DNA of 64,000 nucleotides from Stratiolaelaps scimitus (taxonomy: Eukaryota > Arthropoda > Arachnida > Mesostigmata > Laelapidae). The position numbers were made by a program, and so were the translations under genes. The stretch's first letter is position 1. Every line of letters begins with the position of its first letter. The stretch covers positions 413,001 to 477,000 of the forward strand of contig JABWDB010000005.1 in the NCBI GenBank assembly GCA_019614645.1, written 5' to 3'. A model generated the notes under the pieces. The model was given only the letters and a program-made list of their open reading frames with translations. It was not told the DNA's origin and did not search any database. Positions 46,901-55,363 of this stretch are shown here, one piece after another.

Positions 46901-49900
46901 ACAAGCCCAGCTGCGTTCACGATGATTCGGAATATAACTTCATACATCACCGCCGTTCGTTTTGGCTCTTATCGCAGCGTTACTCATGCTAAGTATCTGT
47001 TTCGTAAGCGCATAGAGGTCTTCTTGTCGATTGTAGTCCATGTATGTTTGCGTCAATAATGTAGCTTATGTATGTTTATTTTTAAAAGCACTATTGGATC
47101 TGGCTGAGAGGTTCCTTCTTGTAGTTGATAAAAGCTAAACAGTGAATTAAACTCTTGGCCCTCACTGTATCTATCAAACGCCAATAATTCATCAATCAGT
47201 GTACCATGATCACCGTGGTCAAACAAGTCCGCCAGTGAACTCGACAAAATTTAAGCATTAGTTTTGTTCTTCAACATAACGGTATCGGCATATTTGTGGC
47301 GTAACCATGTAGTCTTGATTGCTTCAAATCCTATCTAACCTAAGCCGATGCTGGCTAGGCTAGCCATGACGGCGTATTGCACAGCCTCAAACAACACTCG
47401 GAACACATATCCAGCAACCCGTCTGGTGGTGGTTATGGTGGTCAGTATCTGTGTGTGTGTTTTTGTGCTGATCTATGACCACTGAGAAACTCACCAGGCC
47501 GGGCGTTGGGTTGACACTGTCCCTAATGTTCACTGTGTCGTACAAGTAGAGAGCGCTATTATAATTACCATCCATAGGTCGTCCGTCTCCCCATTTTCAT
47601 TGTCCCATTTTCCGGTCCTTTTTTTATTCGATTTATTTACTACGCAGCATCATATAACTCATTCAAGTCCACAACCGATGTCGTGTCACGCCTAATGGAG
47701 TATCATTATTTCTTCCAGCGTGTCCCGGTGGGGGCGCTCAAATTTGCTACACAAGCCAGCAGAGTCCGTTTGCTTTCGACGAGCGCTTTGGCTGTGGACT
47801 TCAGATCGCCTGTATGACGATCGTTGCTCTACCAGCCTGGGTCGTTGTTTTTCTCATGGAACTATACTACTTGCGAGTTGTGGCATTTGCAAAACACGTT
47901 AAAGACCGAGGATTTCGCAGTTTGAAGACGTTTTGGCGTAGAAATGGCGGAGGTTAGTTGTCCCCGTGCTCTCCGTGCCACGATACATACTGTGAAGATA
48001 AGCTTTGTTTGAAACTTGCAGTTAGGTGTCTAGAAAATATGCGCTTCAGTCTTCGTGGTGCCCATCGAAGACTCCAGTCATTGGCAACAAGTGAAAAACT
48101 CGGAAGAGTGATTTCTACGGTTACAAACGAGAATGTGCGTCGCTTATTTGAATGGCCCCGTACTTTATCGATCGACATTGATTGATTCCTTCCCCGTCAG
48201 CGCATAGCATTCAAATATTGTCAAATATTGTTTTTTCAATTTTGGGAAATAATCGAAAATATAAGTTAGAGAAAATGTGACTGGATGAAGCCGGGCGGAA
48301 GGTTACTGGGCGTACACTCGACGACTTTTTGGCAAATTGAGTCGCGTAATTTGAGGCTGCTCCGTTGTCGTGGTTACCCCCGGAGCATGAGTCATAGAAT
48401 AATTACTAAAGAAACTGTATGCCGACAAGCAATTTAAGGAAAATAGTACAGTAAAAGTACGAGTGTCAACCGAATTGACAAAATTAGAGTTAGCAAGGAG
48501 TACCAATGAACACCTATCATGCGCTACCAGTGAACGCGACATGGCTAAGTCTGTGTACACCCTCTTACAAGGTCCCAGCTGAAGCTTTGCTAAATCAGCT
48601 TAAGCTTTAGCAGGATGAGTCGCCTAGTTCGCCTTGTGCCCGTAAGACAGGCGTATGCCTAAAGTAATAATAATAGCGGCCATTAAAAATTATGGAATCT
48701 GTTATTACAGAACCTTTGTCGAGAGCAAAAAATATTTTTCTCGATTTGTAAATACAGGTACAATGACCGTACCGGTTTATGTGTTCACTAGTGTTTGAAC
48801 TAGAGGGTTTACGCTTCCAGATCAATATCACTACACCTGTAAGTCACCACTAGTAAGCTGCAAGACAAGCATTATATAATAGAAGCGTTGTTGTTATGCC
48901 ATAGACTCGCCTTTAAATGCTAACTGCTGGTGTGGCTTTTGCGCTATTCAGACGCGCCAGAGAAGACAGGCTCGCTCGAGGGAGAGGACTCTGATGTGAT
49001 CGACGAGCGTCGTCAAGTCAACGACGCCATTGCTGAAAATCGCATAAAAGATTACGCTCTGGTAATTCACAAGTTGACAAAATATTACGGCCCGCTTTTA
49101 GCCGTCGATAGAATCTCTTTCGTCGTCCACGCGAAAGAGTGTTTCGGCCTCCTCGGCGTAAATGGCGCCGGCAAGACGACCACGTTCAGCATGCTGACCG
49201 GTGACATCATGGTGTCATCCGGGACCGCCTACATCCAAGATCAGGAACTGCGCACTAATACCCAAAAGTTCCAGAAGTATATTGGCTATTGTCCTCAGCA
49301 GAACATTCTAATCGATCTCATGACGGGCAACGAGATGCTTCAGCTATTCTGCGCTCTTCGTGGTGTGGCTACCGGTCAGACGGATGCGATCGTCTCACAC
49401 ATTGTTCGTATAACTGGCCTCACGGATCATGCCGATAAGCTGACGCACGACTACAGCGGTGGAACGAAACGGAAGCTGTGCATCGGTTTGGCGATTGTCG
49501 GCAATCCACCGCTGCTGTTACTCGACGAGCCTACGGCTGGCATCGATCCTGGAGCGCGCCGAAAAATTTGGGCCACGCTGGCAGATCTCCACCGCGAGAT
49601 CGGTTCGTCGTGCCTGCTGACATCTCACTCAATGGAAGAGTGCGAAGCGCTCTGTCATTGTATTGCCATTATGGTGGCGGGTAGCCTTCGTTGTATTGGT
49701 TCATCGCAGCATCTCAAGGCCAAATATGGCCAGGGCGTCACTGTGCTAATCAAATTGGCCGTCGACTCCCAGCAACAAGAGAACGCCGTCATTCACTCGA
49801 TGCACACCCTGTTCCCCAGCGGATGCCAACTCAAGCAGAGCTATCAGGTGAATATTGTTACGCATGACTACCACACATCCTGTATCGAGTGAATACTAAG

Positions 49901-51216
49901 TAGACAGGGCGATCAAAAAGTGCTTGTGTTGCCGGTCTGCTCGAAAGGAACGATAGGTGTTTATATATATATATATGTTCTTTTTTTTTCTTTTTTTTGT
50001 TTAATTACTCGTGTGGTGAAAAAGGCACACCCACTTTTCATCTGTCATTTGTTGCGAGGCGCACTACATCTTGTTCACAATTATGCACAACCTTGTAATA
50101 ATCAGATAGTGATTGCTTGTAAAGCCTGTAATCCAGTTTTCGCTCGAATGTATATTGCAAAAATTGATAAATGGTGTACCAGATACATCGGAGTTGAAGA
50201 TATATTTTTCCTCTCTGGAAGACTCCTTAATACTGGCCGAAACGTTACAATATTGAACTCTAGCTCAAAAACGCCCCACACATCGGATTTAAATGTGTGC
50301 TGTTGAGCTGGCCATGAGTACCTGCTTCAGAAGCATCGAATGCATTTTGTGGCCGAAATTGATATTTGGAATTGGCGCTCTACCTTACCGTAAAGGCGTA
50401 TGGTCCTTGGTTCACCCCAGTGCCGACTCACTATTTTGCCACCAAAAAGTACCTCGTAAGGTTTTATATGTGTGTGTTTAATTATTAATCAGTATCAATT
50501 ATGGAGTACGAAATGTTGGCAAATGATGTTCAGCTACATCGGGTGCAACAATATTGTACTACGCTATATATATAGTTCAGCTATTTTAGAAGCTGGCCTC
50601 CGATGAGGTGTCACACACCGAAGCTTAGTATTATAGTTGTGCGTAACAAAACAGCTTTCACTATCTATCTGTTTGTGACCCAACAGCGCCTGCTAAAATT
50701 TCACGTGTCGAAAGCAACTCTTCGCTGGAGTGGTATTTTCGAACGAATCTGGGCTATGCGCACTGACCCGGCACTCGCAATCGACGACGTCCAGGTAACG
50801 CGAAAGACATTTTACGTACACTACGCTCACGTTGTACTTACATACGATTTCTCTTGACACCAGTTTTGCTACGACATACATACAGCCGACACGTACGAGA
50901 ACTGCTGGCTGCTGATCTATCTTTGTTTGTAACACGACAGTTGGAAAAGGACAAAAGCAAAAAAAAAACTGTTTGGAAAAAAAAGTTTCCAACTTTCCTT
51001 TTCCAGTTAGTATTGGACGTACAATTAAAAGTGGTGAAAAAGCTAGCAAAAGGGGGTCGTGTGAATTTGCAGGTGACCGACACGACACTGGAAGAGATTT
51101 TCCTCTCGTTTGCACAGAAAGGCTGCTCCACTTCGTATACTGAGAGCAGTATACGCACCGATGGGACATCCAAGCAGCAATCTCAAGAGTACAGCGGAAA
51201 AAGCGTAAGCGATTGA
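31808..51216 (+). CDS. ABCA-subfamily full transporter (ABCA3-like), gene 1, 24 exons
   Basis: ABCA proteins are full-length ABC transporters that move phospholipids or other lipids across plasma or lysosome-related membranes. The 24 exons proposed in the following entries join with consistent phase to 5,286 nt, ending at TGA 51214-51216. That gives about 1,761 residues, close to the ABCA3 size class. Order: TM1, large first extracellular loop (about 45-220), TM2-TM6 (about 240-475), NBD1 (about 500-735), linker, TM7, second extracellular loop, TM8-TM12, NBD2 (about 1,405-1,640) and a short C-terminal tail. NBD1 has [18 protein letters not shown] and [15 protein letters not shown]2 has [18 protein letters not shown] and [12 protein letters not shown]. 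No frameshift or internal stop is needed. The exon 11/12 and 20/21 joints are the least certain. The substrate cannot be told from the sequence. Confidence 0.92.
32157..32372 (+). CDS. ABCA gene 1 exon 2: first extracellular loop
   Basis: The acceptor is TTTTTGTGTTAG and the donor GTAAGT, phase 1 to 1. It encodes the loop start [20 protein letters not shown], with an N-glycosylation sequon at NAT, then [11 protein letters not shown]. It is one codon longer than the same exon in gene 2. Confidence 0.9.
32591..32844 (+). CDS. ABCA gene 1 exon 3: first extracellular loop
   Basis: Phase 1 to 0, 254 nt, identical in length to gene 2 exon 3. It encodes [14 protein letters not shown], then [12 protein letters not shown] and ends TMYAIFK. 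The arrangement (small globular segment, then a beta-rich LSYTLQY stretch) matches the ABCA first extracellular domain. Confidence 0.9.
32905..32932 (+). pseudogene. 28-bp fragment of ABCA exon 6 in intron 3
   Basis: This 28-bp stretch matches 35760-35787 within exon 6 of the same gene at 27 of 28 positions, in the same orientation. Similarity stops at its 5' side and, 3' of it, at the start of the TIR element. It is a displaced exon scrap and is not spliced. Confidence 0.6.
32934..33248. mobile_element. Non-autonomous TIR transposon (MITE), 311 bp with TA duplication
   Basis: The ends are inverted repeats of about 80 bp: 32936-33020 against 33163-33246, beginning GGAATA and ending TATTCC with few mismatches. 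TA flanks both ends (32934-32935 and 33247-33248), the target duplication expected of Tc1/mariner-type insertion. The interior (33021-33162) has no transposase frame. It lies in intron 3 of ABCA gene 1; the matching intron of gene 2 shows no such sequence. Confidence 0.85.
34126..34338 (+). CDS. ABCA gene 1 exon 4: end of loop and TM2
   Basis: Phase 0 to 0, 213 nt, equal to gene 2. It encodes [17 protein letters not shown], then TM2 ([19 protein letters not shown]) and the cytosolic EQKETRLR. The latter corresponds to the conserved EKE..L(K/R)E motif after TM2 in ABCA proteins. Confidence 0.92.
34339..34646 (+). other. ABCA gene 1 intron 4 with perfect hairpin
   Basis: A 308-bp intron. It contains a short CT run (34347-34360) and a perfect palindromic hairpin at 34487-34511: an 11-bp stem ATGCTCTGCGG with a TTG loop. 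Confidence 0.7.
34647..34878 (+). CDS. ABCA gene 1 exon 5: TM3 and TM4
   Basis: It opens [16 protein letters not shown], the near-invariant ABCA 'MMGL' segment, then gives two hydrophobic helices around [11 protein letters not shown] and [20 protein letters not shown]. It ends in phase 1 at TTCAC before GTACGT and equals gene 2 exon 5 in length (232 nt). Confidence 0.93.
34879..35685 (+). other. ABCA gene 1 intron 5
   Basis: An 807-bp intron with TA-rich patches at about 35370-35391 and 35470-35515. No other structure. Confidence 0.75.
35686..35880 (+). CDS. ABCA gene 1 exon 6: TM5
   Basis: Phase 1 to 1, 195 nt, equal to gene 2. It encodes [20 protein letters not shown], a short extracellular turn and [19 protein letters not shown]. 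Confidence 0.92.
36040..36285 (+). CDS. ABCA gene 1 exon 7: TM6 and linker to NBD1
   Basis: Phase 1 to 1, 246 nt, equal to gene 2. It encodes [29 protein letters not shown] and [20 protein letters not shown]. The last resembles the ABCA segment after TM6 (P-G-Q-F-G/Y-G then W-Y-F). Confidence 0.93.
36543..37033 (+). CDS. ABCA gene 1 exon 8: NBD1, Walker A to signature
   Basis: 491 nt, phase 1 to 0. It contains Walker [10 protein letters not shown] (near residue 536), the Q-loop region [15 protein letters not shown] and signature LSGGMKRKL. All catalytic positions visible here are intact. Confidence 0.97.
37034..37473 (+). other. ABCA gene 1 intron 8
   Basis: A 440-bp intron splitting NBD1 between signature and Walker B. 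An 88-codon frame crosses it but is not coding. Confidence 0.75.
37474..37684 (+). CDS. ABCA gene 1 exon 9: NBD1, Walker B and H-loop
   Basis: It follows CGCGCAG in phase 0. It encodes [20 protein letters not shown] (Walker B, D-loop), then [17 protein letters not shown] with the H-loop histidine, and ends FLKRKF in phase 1. Confidence 0.96.
38011..38222 (+). CDS. ABCA gene 1 exon 10: post-NBD1 regulatory region
   Basis: It completes [10 protein letters not shown], the ABCA motif after NBD1, then continues to [10 protein letters not shown]. It ends in phase 0 before GTACGA. Confidence 0.85.
38521..38607 (+). CDS. ABCA gene 1 exon 11: regulatory region
   Basis: It opens [20 protein letters not shown], matching the ABCA 'S.TT.E(D)VF' motif that ends regulatory domain 1. 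The strong donor GTACGT at 38608 keeps phase 0. A later donor at 38645 would be phase 1 and finds no matching acceptor downstream. Confidence 0.85.
38882..39067 (+). CDS. ABCA gene 1 exon 12: linker before TMD2 (tentative)
   Basis: Sixty-two phase-0 codons between GGTAG and GTAACA, starting [20 protein letters not shown]. The linker is poorly conserved in the family, so support comes from phase agreement, the lack of stops and splice sites. Confidence 0.6.
39606..39818 (+). CDS. ABCA gene 1 exon 13: TM7
   Basis: It follows AAAACTCTCAG in phase 0. It encodes [20 protein letters not shown] and the TM7 stretch [11 protein letters not shown]. The 'KRWLxSRR' type motif before TM7 is characteristic of ABCA. 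The donor at 39819 is inferred. Confidence 0.8.
39819..41214 (+). other. ABCA gene 1 intron 13 with a tRNA-like fragment
   Basis: A 1.4-kb intron. At 40111-40155 A-box-like TAGCTTGGTAGA is followed about 30 bp on by GGTTCG, suggesting a decayed tRNA-derived SINE head. Frames of 97-99 codons on both strands at 40669-40978 are not recognised as exons. Confidence 0.5.
41215..41380 (+). CDS. ABCA gene 1 exon 14: second extracellular loop
   Basis: It follows CCTTCAG in phase 0: [19 protein letters not shown] to GQYLLEI, ending in phase 1 before GTGAGT. An internal GTAAAT after CGCAG could act as an alternative donor. Confidence 0.8.
41823..42071 (+). CDS. ABCA gene 1 exon 15: second extracellular loop
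   Basis: It encodes [20 protein letters not shown] and [13 protein letters not shown], corresponding to the ABCA2/3 'FNNQ.YH..A.AL' signature. The donor GTATAT at 42072 gives phase 1, matching exon 16. One N-glycosylation sequon (NVT) is present. Confidence 0.85.
42072..43467 (+). other. ABCA gene 1 intron 15 with tRNA-like SINE fragment
   Basis: A 1.4-kb intron. At 42690-42770 the plus strand shows A-box-like TGGCTTGGTGG and, about 45 bp later, a weak B-box-like GGCTCGTAGATCC. Nothing else is recognised. Confidence 0.5.
43468..43580 (+). CDS. ABCA gene 1 exon 16: TM8
   Basis: Phase 1 to 0: [20 protein letters not shown] then EERVGKIKL. The E-R-x-x-K-I/L-K pattern after this helix is typical of ABCA TMD2. 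Confidence 0.88.
43971..44121 (+). CDS. ABCA gene 1 exon 17: TM9
   Basis: It follows [30 protein letters not shown], then [15 protein letters not shown]. 'QxxxG.....YW..N..WD' is the corresponding family motif. It ends in phase 1 before GTGCGT. Confidence 0.9.
44122..44588 (+). other. ABCA gene 1 intron 17
   Basis: A 467-bp intron; nothing evident. Confidence 0.75.
44589..44665 (+). CDS. ABCA gene 1 exon 18: TM10
   Basis: Seventy-seven nt, phase 1 to 0, between TTTTTCAG and GTAAGC. It encodes a single hydrophobic helix [20 protein letters not shown], with the 'LP..Y..S/T' pattern of ABCA. Confidence 0.88.
44666..46013 (+). other. ABCA gene 1 intron 18 with minus-strand tRNA-like SINE
   Basis: A 1.35-kb intron holding a tRNA-like sequence on the minus strand at about 45012-45084 (separate entry). 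The rest is unremarkable. Confidence 0.7.
45012..45084 (-). mobile_element. tRNA-derived SINE head or tRNA pseudogene
   Basis: Read on the minus strand: A-box-like TGGCTTGGACGG, then CTGGCT-GTAAAA-AGCCAG forming an anticodon-like hairpin, then B-box-like GGTCGAATCCC. The acceptor ends do not pair well, so an active tRNA is unlikely. Similar A boxes occur in neighbouring introns. Confidence 0.55.
46014..46142 (+). CDS. ABCA gene 1 exon 19: TM11
   Basis: Phase 0 to 0, 129 nt. It encodes [20 protein letters not shown] and then [16 protein letters not shown], a hydrophobic TMD2 segment. Confidence 0.88.
46143..46447 (+). other. ABCA gene 1 intron 19
   Basis: A 305-bp intron. A stretch reading GAGKTTIID near 46191-46217 resembles a Walker A by chance but has no ABC context. 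Confidence 0.7.
46448..46595 (+). CDS. ABCA gene 1 exon 20: TMD2, donor uncertain
   Basis: It starts [20 protein letters not shown], equivalent to the family stretch 'LPS..L..G/A...'. To join exon 21 in the frame with a transmembrane helix it must end in phase 1. The only nearby candidate is a weak GTCAGC at 46596. A stronger GTGCGC at 46615 gives the wrong phase, so a small missed exon is possible. Confidence 0.65.
46596..47718 (+). other. ABCA gene 1 intron 20
   Basis: A 1.1-kb intron with no clear exon or repeat. A TG run lies near 47450-47462. Confidence 0.6.
47719..47952 (+). CDS. ABCA gene 1 exon 21: TM12
   Basis: It reads [20 protein letters not shown], then the helix [20 protein letters not shown] and basic [17 protein letters not shown], and ends in phase 1 before GTTAGT. 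The last helix before NBD2 in ABCA proteins has this layout. Confidence 0.87.
47953..48951 (+). other. ABCA gene 1 intron 21
   Basis: A 999-bp intron with no recognised repeat or exon. Confidence 0.75.
48952..49847 (+). CDS. ABCA gene 1 exon 22: NBD2, complete
   Basis: The largest exon (896 nt, phase 1 to 0). It encodes an acidic linker, [20 protein letters not shown], Walker [11 protein letters not shown]-loop [11 protein letters not shown], signature [12 protein letters not shown], Walker [14 protein letters not shown]-loop [14 protein letters not shown] and [13 protein letters not shown]. All ATPase motifs are intact. Confidence 0.98.
49848..50686 (+). other. ABCA gene 1 intron 22
   Basis: An 839-bp intron with a short TA run (49961-49976) followed by a T-rich tract. 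Nothing else. Confidence 0.75.
50687..50794 (+). CDS. ABCA gene 1 exon 23: post-NBD2 region
   Basis: Thirty-six phase-0 codons. They encode [20 protein letters not shown], matching the family's '..F.LP.....W...F..LE' after NBD2, and end before GTAACG. Confidence 0.87.
51073..51216 (+). CDS. ABCA gene 1 exon 24: C-terminus
   Basis: It opens [17 protein letters not shown], the conserved ABCA C-terminal 'S.TTLE.VF..FA' motif, followed by a Ser/Thr/Gln-rich tail and TGA at 51214-51216. A good donor-like AGC-GTAAGC at 51205 would permit an alternative tail. Confidence 0.92.
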   Translation: MTDTTLEEIFLSFAQKGCSTSYTESSIRTDGTSKQQSQEYSGKSVSD

Positions 51217-51800
51217 AATAGAAGATGGAACTTTGGTATCGGACACTTATTTTTGGAATTTTTTTGTTTGGGTTGTTGCCGTGAAAGGCAAATCATCCTG
51301 TTTCTGTAAGTGTATTATGATAAAGACGCCTTTCGTATTTGAAGTGTAGTTCAATCTAGCGTCATTAATAATTTGGGGTGTGTTAATTGTTAGCCGCCTT
51401 TGTCATTGCTCCCGCTGCGCACTATGACAGAATGCATTCAAAAGAAATACATGTAGCACATATGCATACATGCATTATTCTGGGTTAACTCGGCGATTCC
51501 TATCGATATACAGCATTACAGTATACGGCGACTAAAAGGCGCTTTTGAACCAGCTCATGAGCTGCTGTTGTATGTACTGAAATTTATTCTAGGGGTACAA
51601 GGTAAAACCATGCAGTAGATTTACTGAGTTCGAACCTTCATTTAAATAATATCTGGTACTAATATTCAAATCCTTCCAAGTGTCGGTTCTGAATATCTAG
51701 AGGGTAGACTATTGGGAAGTTCATTGTTTATGTTATTATTGACTAGGTAAAGCACATAGCATGTGACCCTATCAGGTTAGTTATTTATGCTCACTCTATG

Positions 51801-51806
51801 AATAAA
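51801..51806 (+). terminator. Possible polyadenylation signal of ABCA gene 1
   Basis: The canonical AATAAA hexamer lies about 585 bp after the stop codon. Nearer canonical hexamers were not seen. Confidence 0.3.
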
Positions 51807-54352
51807 TTTCACAGCGTGGAACAAATGTGTGCGACATTGATAGTTTGTTTCGCGAAACGATGATTTGATAGGAAACGTATATTTAGGTTCACAATTTTCA
51901 GTGACGGCCCTCCTTGGATATAATTTTTCATAGGATTTATTGACACTTTTTTGAAGTATCATTGTGTTTACCCCACTCTTCATGGGACTACACAAGTTAA
52001 CGTAGTTGTTAACCTCACAGGGATAAATACTATGTGTGTTATCTCGGCAACGAGGAACGTAAACAGCAGGCTGCCTAATCGAGACCTCGTGAGGATCCAG
52101 TGTCGATATTCAAAGGATTTGATTCACATCCTTCGTGCGTCGAGGACCCTCCAAGTCTGTTATTTACGCTGTCTCTTAAAAGACAAAATACATTGTATCT
52201 AGCCCTGTGAAGTTAGTAATCCATGCACACGATATTGTAGTTATATCCCATAACGAGGGAAGGACGCACCGTGATACTTCAGAAAACGTACTCAAGTTAA
52301 TGAACTGAACCTGAATATACGCCTATGATCAGATCATAACATTGCGGAACCAACTATCCATGCCGTATGACGTTGTTACTTAGTGTGGCATTATATTCTT
52401 AGTCTGCACAGATTGGACATTACATCTATATTCAACCATACTTAAACCCTTCGTTGCACACCTACAAAGGGTGCAATGAAGGCGTTTACGAATGATTGGA
52501 ATACAGATGCAATGTTAGCAGAAAGTTCATTGAATTGATCCCTGTTGAGGTCAGGCTGAGGACAGAAGCAACTGTGCAAAATAATAAAACAGCGAATATT
52601 CCTTTGATTCGATACTGATTCAGGCGCTCACTTTAGAGTGAAAAGTCTATTTCCTTGTCGTCTCGCCAGCATCGTCAATTCATAAATAGACTTGACTAAT
52701 GCGAAACGTATGTGATCAAAGAAGTTACTGTAGTGTGCTCTATTGTGATATAACATCACAATTCCTTTATTACAATGATAAAAATTACTATTATTAGAAT
52801 AAACGAGATTAATTATTATCATGAAAATAATATATAGCGAAGGCTGATCCACAAATGCTTCTCAATATTTTCAAGCGGGTAATGGTAAATATTCTCGTAC
52901 TGAGGGCGAAATCTACGCTTTATTGTTAGCGCTTTTAATTTTTGCGACACTGCATTATCTAGTATGATTGAACCGCGCCGTGACCTTTGCCACTTCATGA
53001 TTCTTCATCCACTCTCCTCTCCGTCCCTTGTTGCATCTTCGCGTAGCTCGAACTAAGTAGAAGACAAATCGCTCAGCTGAATCTAAATGTTTATCATATA
53101 GCTGGCTAGAGGTGTATTGTTTACAATACACCACTCCTCCTGTCCTATTTCTGCTAGTAGGGGAAAGTGCCCTGATATCGTCCCGTTCTTATATCGATTG
53201 AAATGCAAGTCATTCGTGCTGATAAGTGAGCATGTAGATAGAGTGGGGATATCCGCATTTCCGTTTCTCCTTATTATTTAACTGTTTTGAAGTTTTGTAC
53301 TAACGCGCCGCATATGACGTCTAATTCGTTTCTAATCCCGAGAGGAGTTCTTTTTTTTGCTGCACATCGGCTAGTTGACATTCATCACTCTCCATATTTA
53401 GAATTACGCATTTTCTGTATTCTTGTGCTTATGGAGTTTTTACAAAAGATAGCTCGCAAGATAGTCCCCGTATGGGCTACCTTAAGCTACCGATTACCTC
53501 GGCAAGTTTCATAACAAGTTTCTGAAACATATCGTGTAAAAGTGCTTTAAAATTTCGAGGTTCACGCTATGTAGCCCAGGGTGGCTTTTTCAACAAATAT
53601 ACTCTTGGAATAAAAGTCGATTGTTCAGTGGAATTAAAGGAGGATGGGCGATTCCAGATACATTAATGGATCAACAAATTCAACGGCCATTAGGCATTTC
53701 TTATACAAATTGTCAATAAATACAAACAATGGCGGGCGGAGCCGATATATGGCACACTTTTTAAAGAACTCGCCTTATTTCCGTCAATGTCGAAATGTTG
53801 CGTGCAAATAATCAGCAGGTTTTATTAAAGGGATGGTTATAAAACGCACTAATTCCCCAGTCGCCATTGCCATCACACATCACGCTGCACCGAGACGATA
53901 TTTGGGTACCTTCCCCTATAGGTAGTATAAACAGATCTCGCAAAATTGCATGCAGGAAATGGTCGATGACGACAGTGTTAATGACGACTCCTCGGAGAGA
54001 TGCCAAGTGGCCTGACATCGTTGGCGGAAGACACACTGTAAAAGGTACATAACAGCAAGCCACAATACCAACCTATAGTGTGAATTTACCAGCACAGCGT
54101 TTTTACATTTCAACGTGTTGTGCACGTTTTGTACCGTGCTGCTAAACAAGTTAGACGGGTAACCTGTTTCGTATTTTTTCACGAACAGAACTTGATTTTT
54201 TGCATTCGTGCTGATAACGTAGTGCGCGGCGGTGCTCATGGAAGGTGATCGTAGAATTTCATTCAAATTCGTCGGACTGTGCCTCGGAGATCAATGGTAT
54301 TTGATGTTGTATTCATAAGTAATCTTTCATTGCCTTTTTTCATGTGCCACAG

Positions 54353-54427
54353 CTTAAGGAACGACTTCAAGTTTCAAGCAGACCTTCAGCGAGTTCGAGC
54401 GACTCAACGCAACGCAACTCACTGTGA
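54353..54427 (+). other. Possible terminal exon (unassigned)
   Basis: A strong acceptor (CCTTTTTTCATGTGCCACAG) precedes 24 codons, LKERLQVSSRPSASSSDSTQ and four more, then a stop. The Ser-rich tail and phase 0 would suit an alternative C-terminus of ABCA gene 1 or the end of an unseen gene. Confidence 0.25.
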
Positions 54428-54724
54428 AACTTCACAACGGCAATAATTTCTCACAACCAATGCAAAGTCGAAGCAAGAGTCATCCAAGGCAATGTAGCTG
54501 CGCACAAGGAACCATCAATCACAGTCAGTGTCGACAGTGTGCACAACGGTGGTGACTGAGTGATATGGAAATACTGACAGCACCAGTCCTCACCCTCCCT
54601 CTTTTGAGCAGGTATACAGAGTTGTTAGGGAACATCGGTAAAACCACGTGCGTCGCTGATCGAAGCAGTGATATAATTGCGTATGTATAACGTTCTTATG
54701 TGCTGTGTAAAAAATATAGCCGTC

Positions 54725-54800
54725 AAAGGCCAAGTCGTCCAGAACAGGACTTGAACCCGCGACCTCTAACTTTTGTAGCCTAAGACATCGACTTGGTCTT
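54725..54800 (-). mobile_element. tRNA-like SINE head, left arm of a divergent pair
   Basis: On the minus strand, B-box-like GGGTTCAAGTCC follows a D-arm-like CTTAGGCTA region, and CCAAGTC can pair with GACTTGG as an acceptor-like stem. Extra bases between the T arm and the 3' acceptor strand argue against a functional tRNA. Confidence 0.5.
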
Positions 54801-54811
54801 TGCAAAGACCA
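54794..54811. repeat. 18-bp perfect palindrome
   Basis: TGGTCTTTGCAAAGACCA is its own reverse complement and lies exactly between the two divergent tRNA-like arms. Confidence 0.9.
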
Positions 54812-54817
54812 GATCCT

Positions 54818-54895
54818 TCCACAGCCTGGCTGGCCAAGTCTCTACCTCCGACGCCAATTGTCGCGGTTTCAAGTCCCGTGGTCGGAATCTTAGTC
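54818..54895 (+). mobile_element. tRNA-like SINE head, right arm of a divergent pair
   Basis: On the plus strand, A-box-like TGGCTGGCCAAG is followed by B-box-like GGTTTCAAGTCCC about 35 bp later. The sequence downstream of the B box weakly parallels that of the left arm. Confidence 0.5.
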
Positions 54896-55276
54896 TTTGA
54901 CAATAGAACATGTAAGGTTATCTATTCACGTACAATTTAGCAGTAGTAACCCTATTGGTTTAGTATCTTTGCACTACCAACGTTACCCACAACTTCGGTT
55001 ATCCCTCTTCTCCGAGCAGCGTAACGTCTTGCCGAACGATATGATCAATTGAAGAACGCTAAACGCGGCTTATCGACCACCGACAACTATGAAGCACTGA
55101 TGATGAGAACGAGGATGCTCTTCACCATGACCAGATCACAGCCACCCAGGACAAACGGTTGTGACAAGGCCAAGGTTCGCAACTTCCTAAGCAACAACCG
55201 TTTCCATTGATACTTGTATTCGATCTTGATGCCTTTCTACGGACTTGATAATGCCTTACGTTTACTCTATTGACAG

Positions 55277-55363
55277 GTTCAGAATCCACCGCCGTCGATG
55301 CTGCTCTCAGACGATACGGAAGTGAGCGCTTTCATCCAGTCGAGCTCACCTCGCAAAGATTAA
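55277..55363 (+). other. Possible terminal exon (unassigned) near poly(A) signals
   Basis: Acceptor TTTACTCTATTGACAG, then 28 codons (VQNPPPSMLLSDDTEVSAFI and eight more) and TAA at 55361-55363. Two AATAAA hexamers follow at 55457-55462 and 55480-55485. This looks like the 3' end of a plus-strand transcript, but no upstream partner exon is certain. Confidence 0.3.

Noticed and set aside
55021..55260. Possible exon with protein-like composition (RLAERYDQLKNAKRGL)
   Set aside because: An in-frame stop lies directly upstream with no usable acceptor after it, and the only donor is weak.
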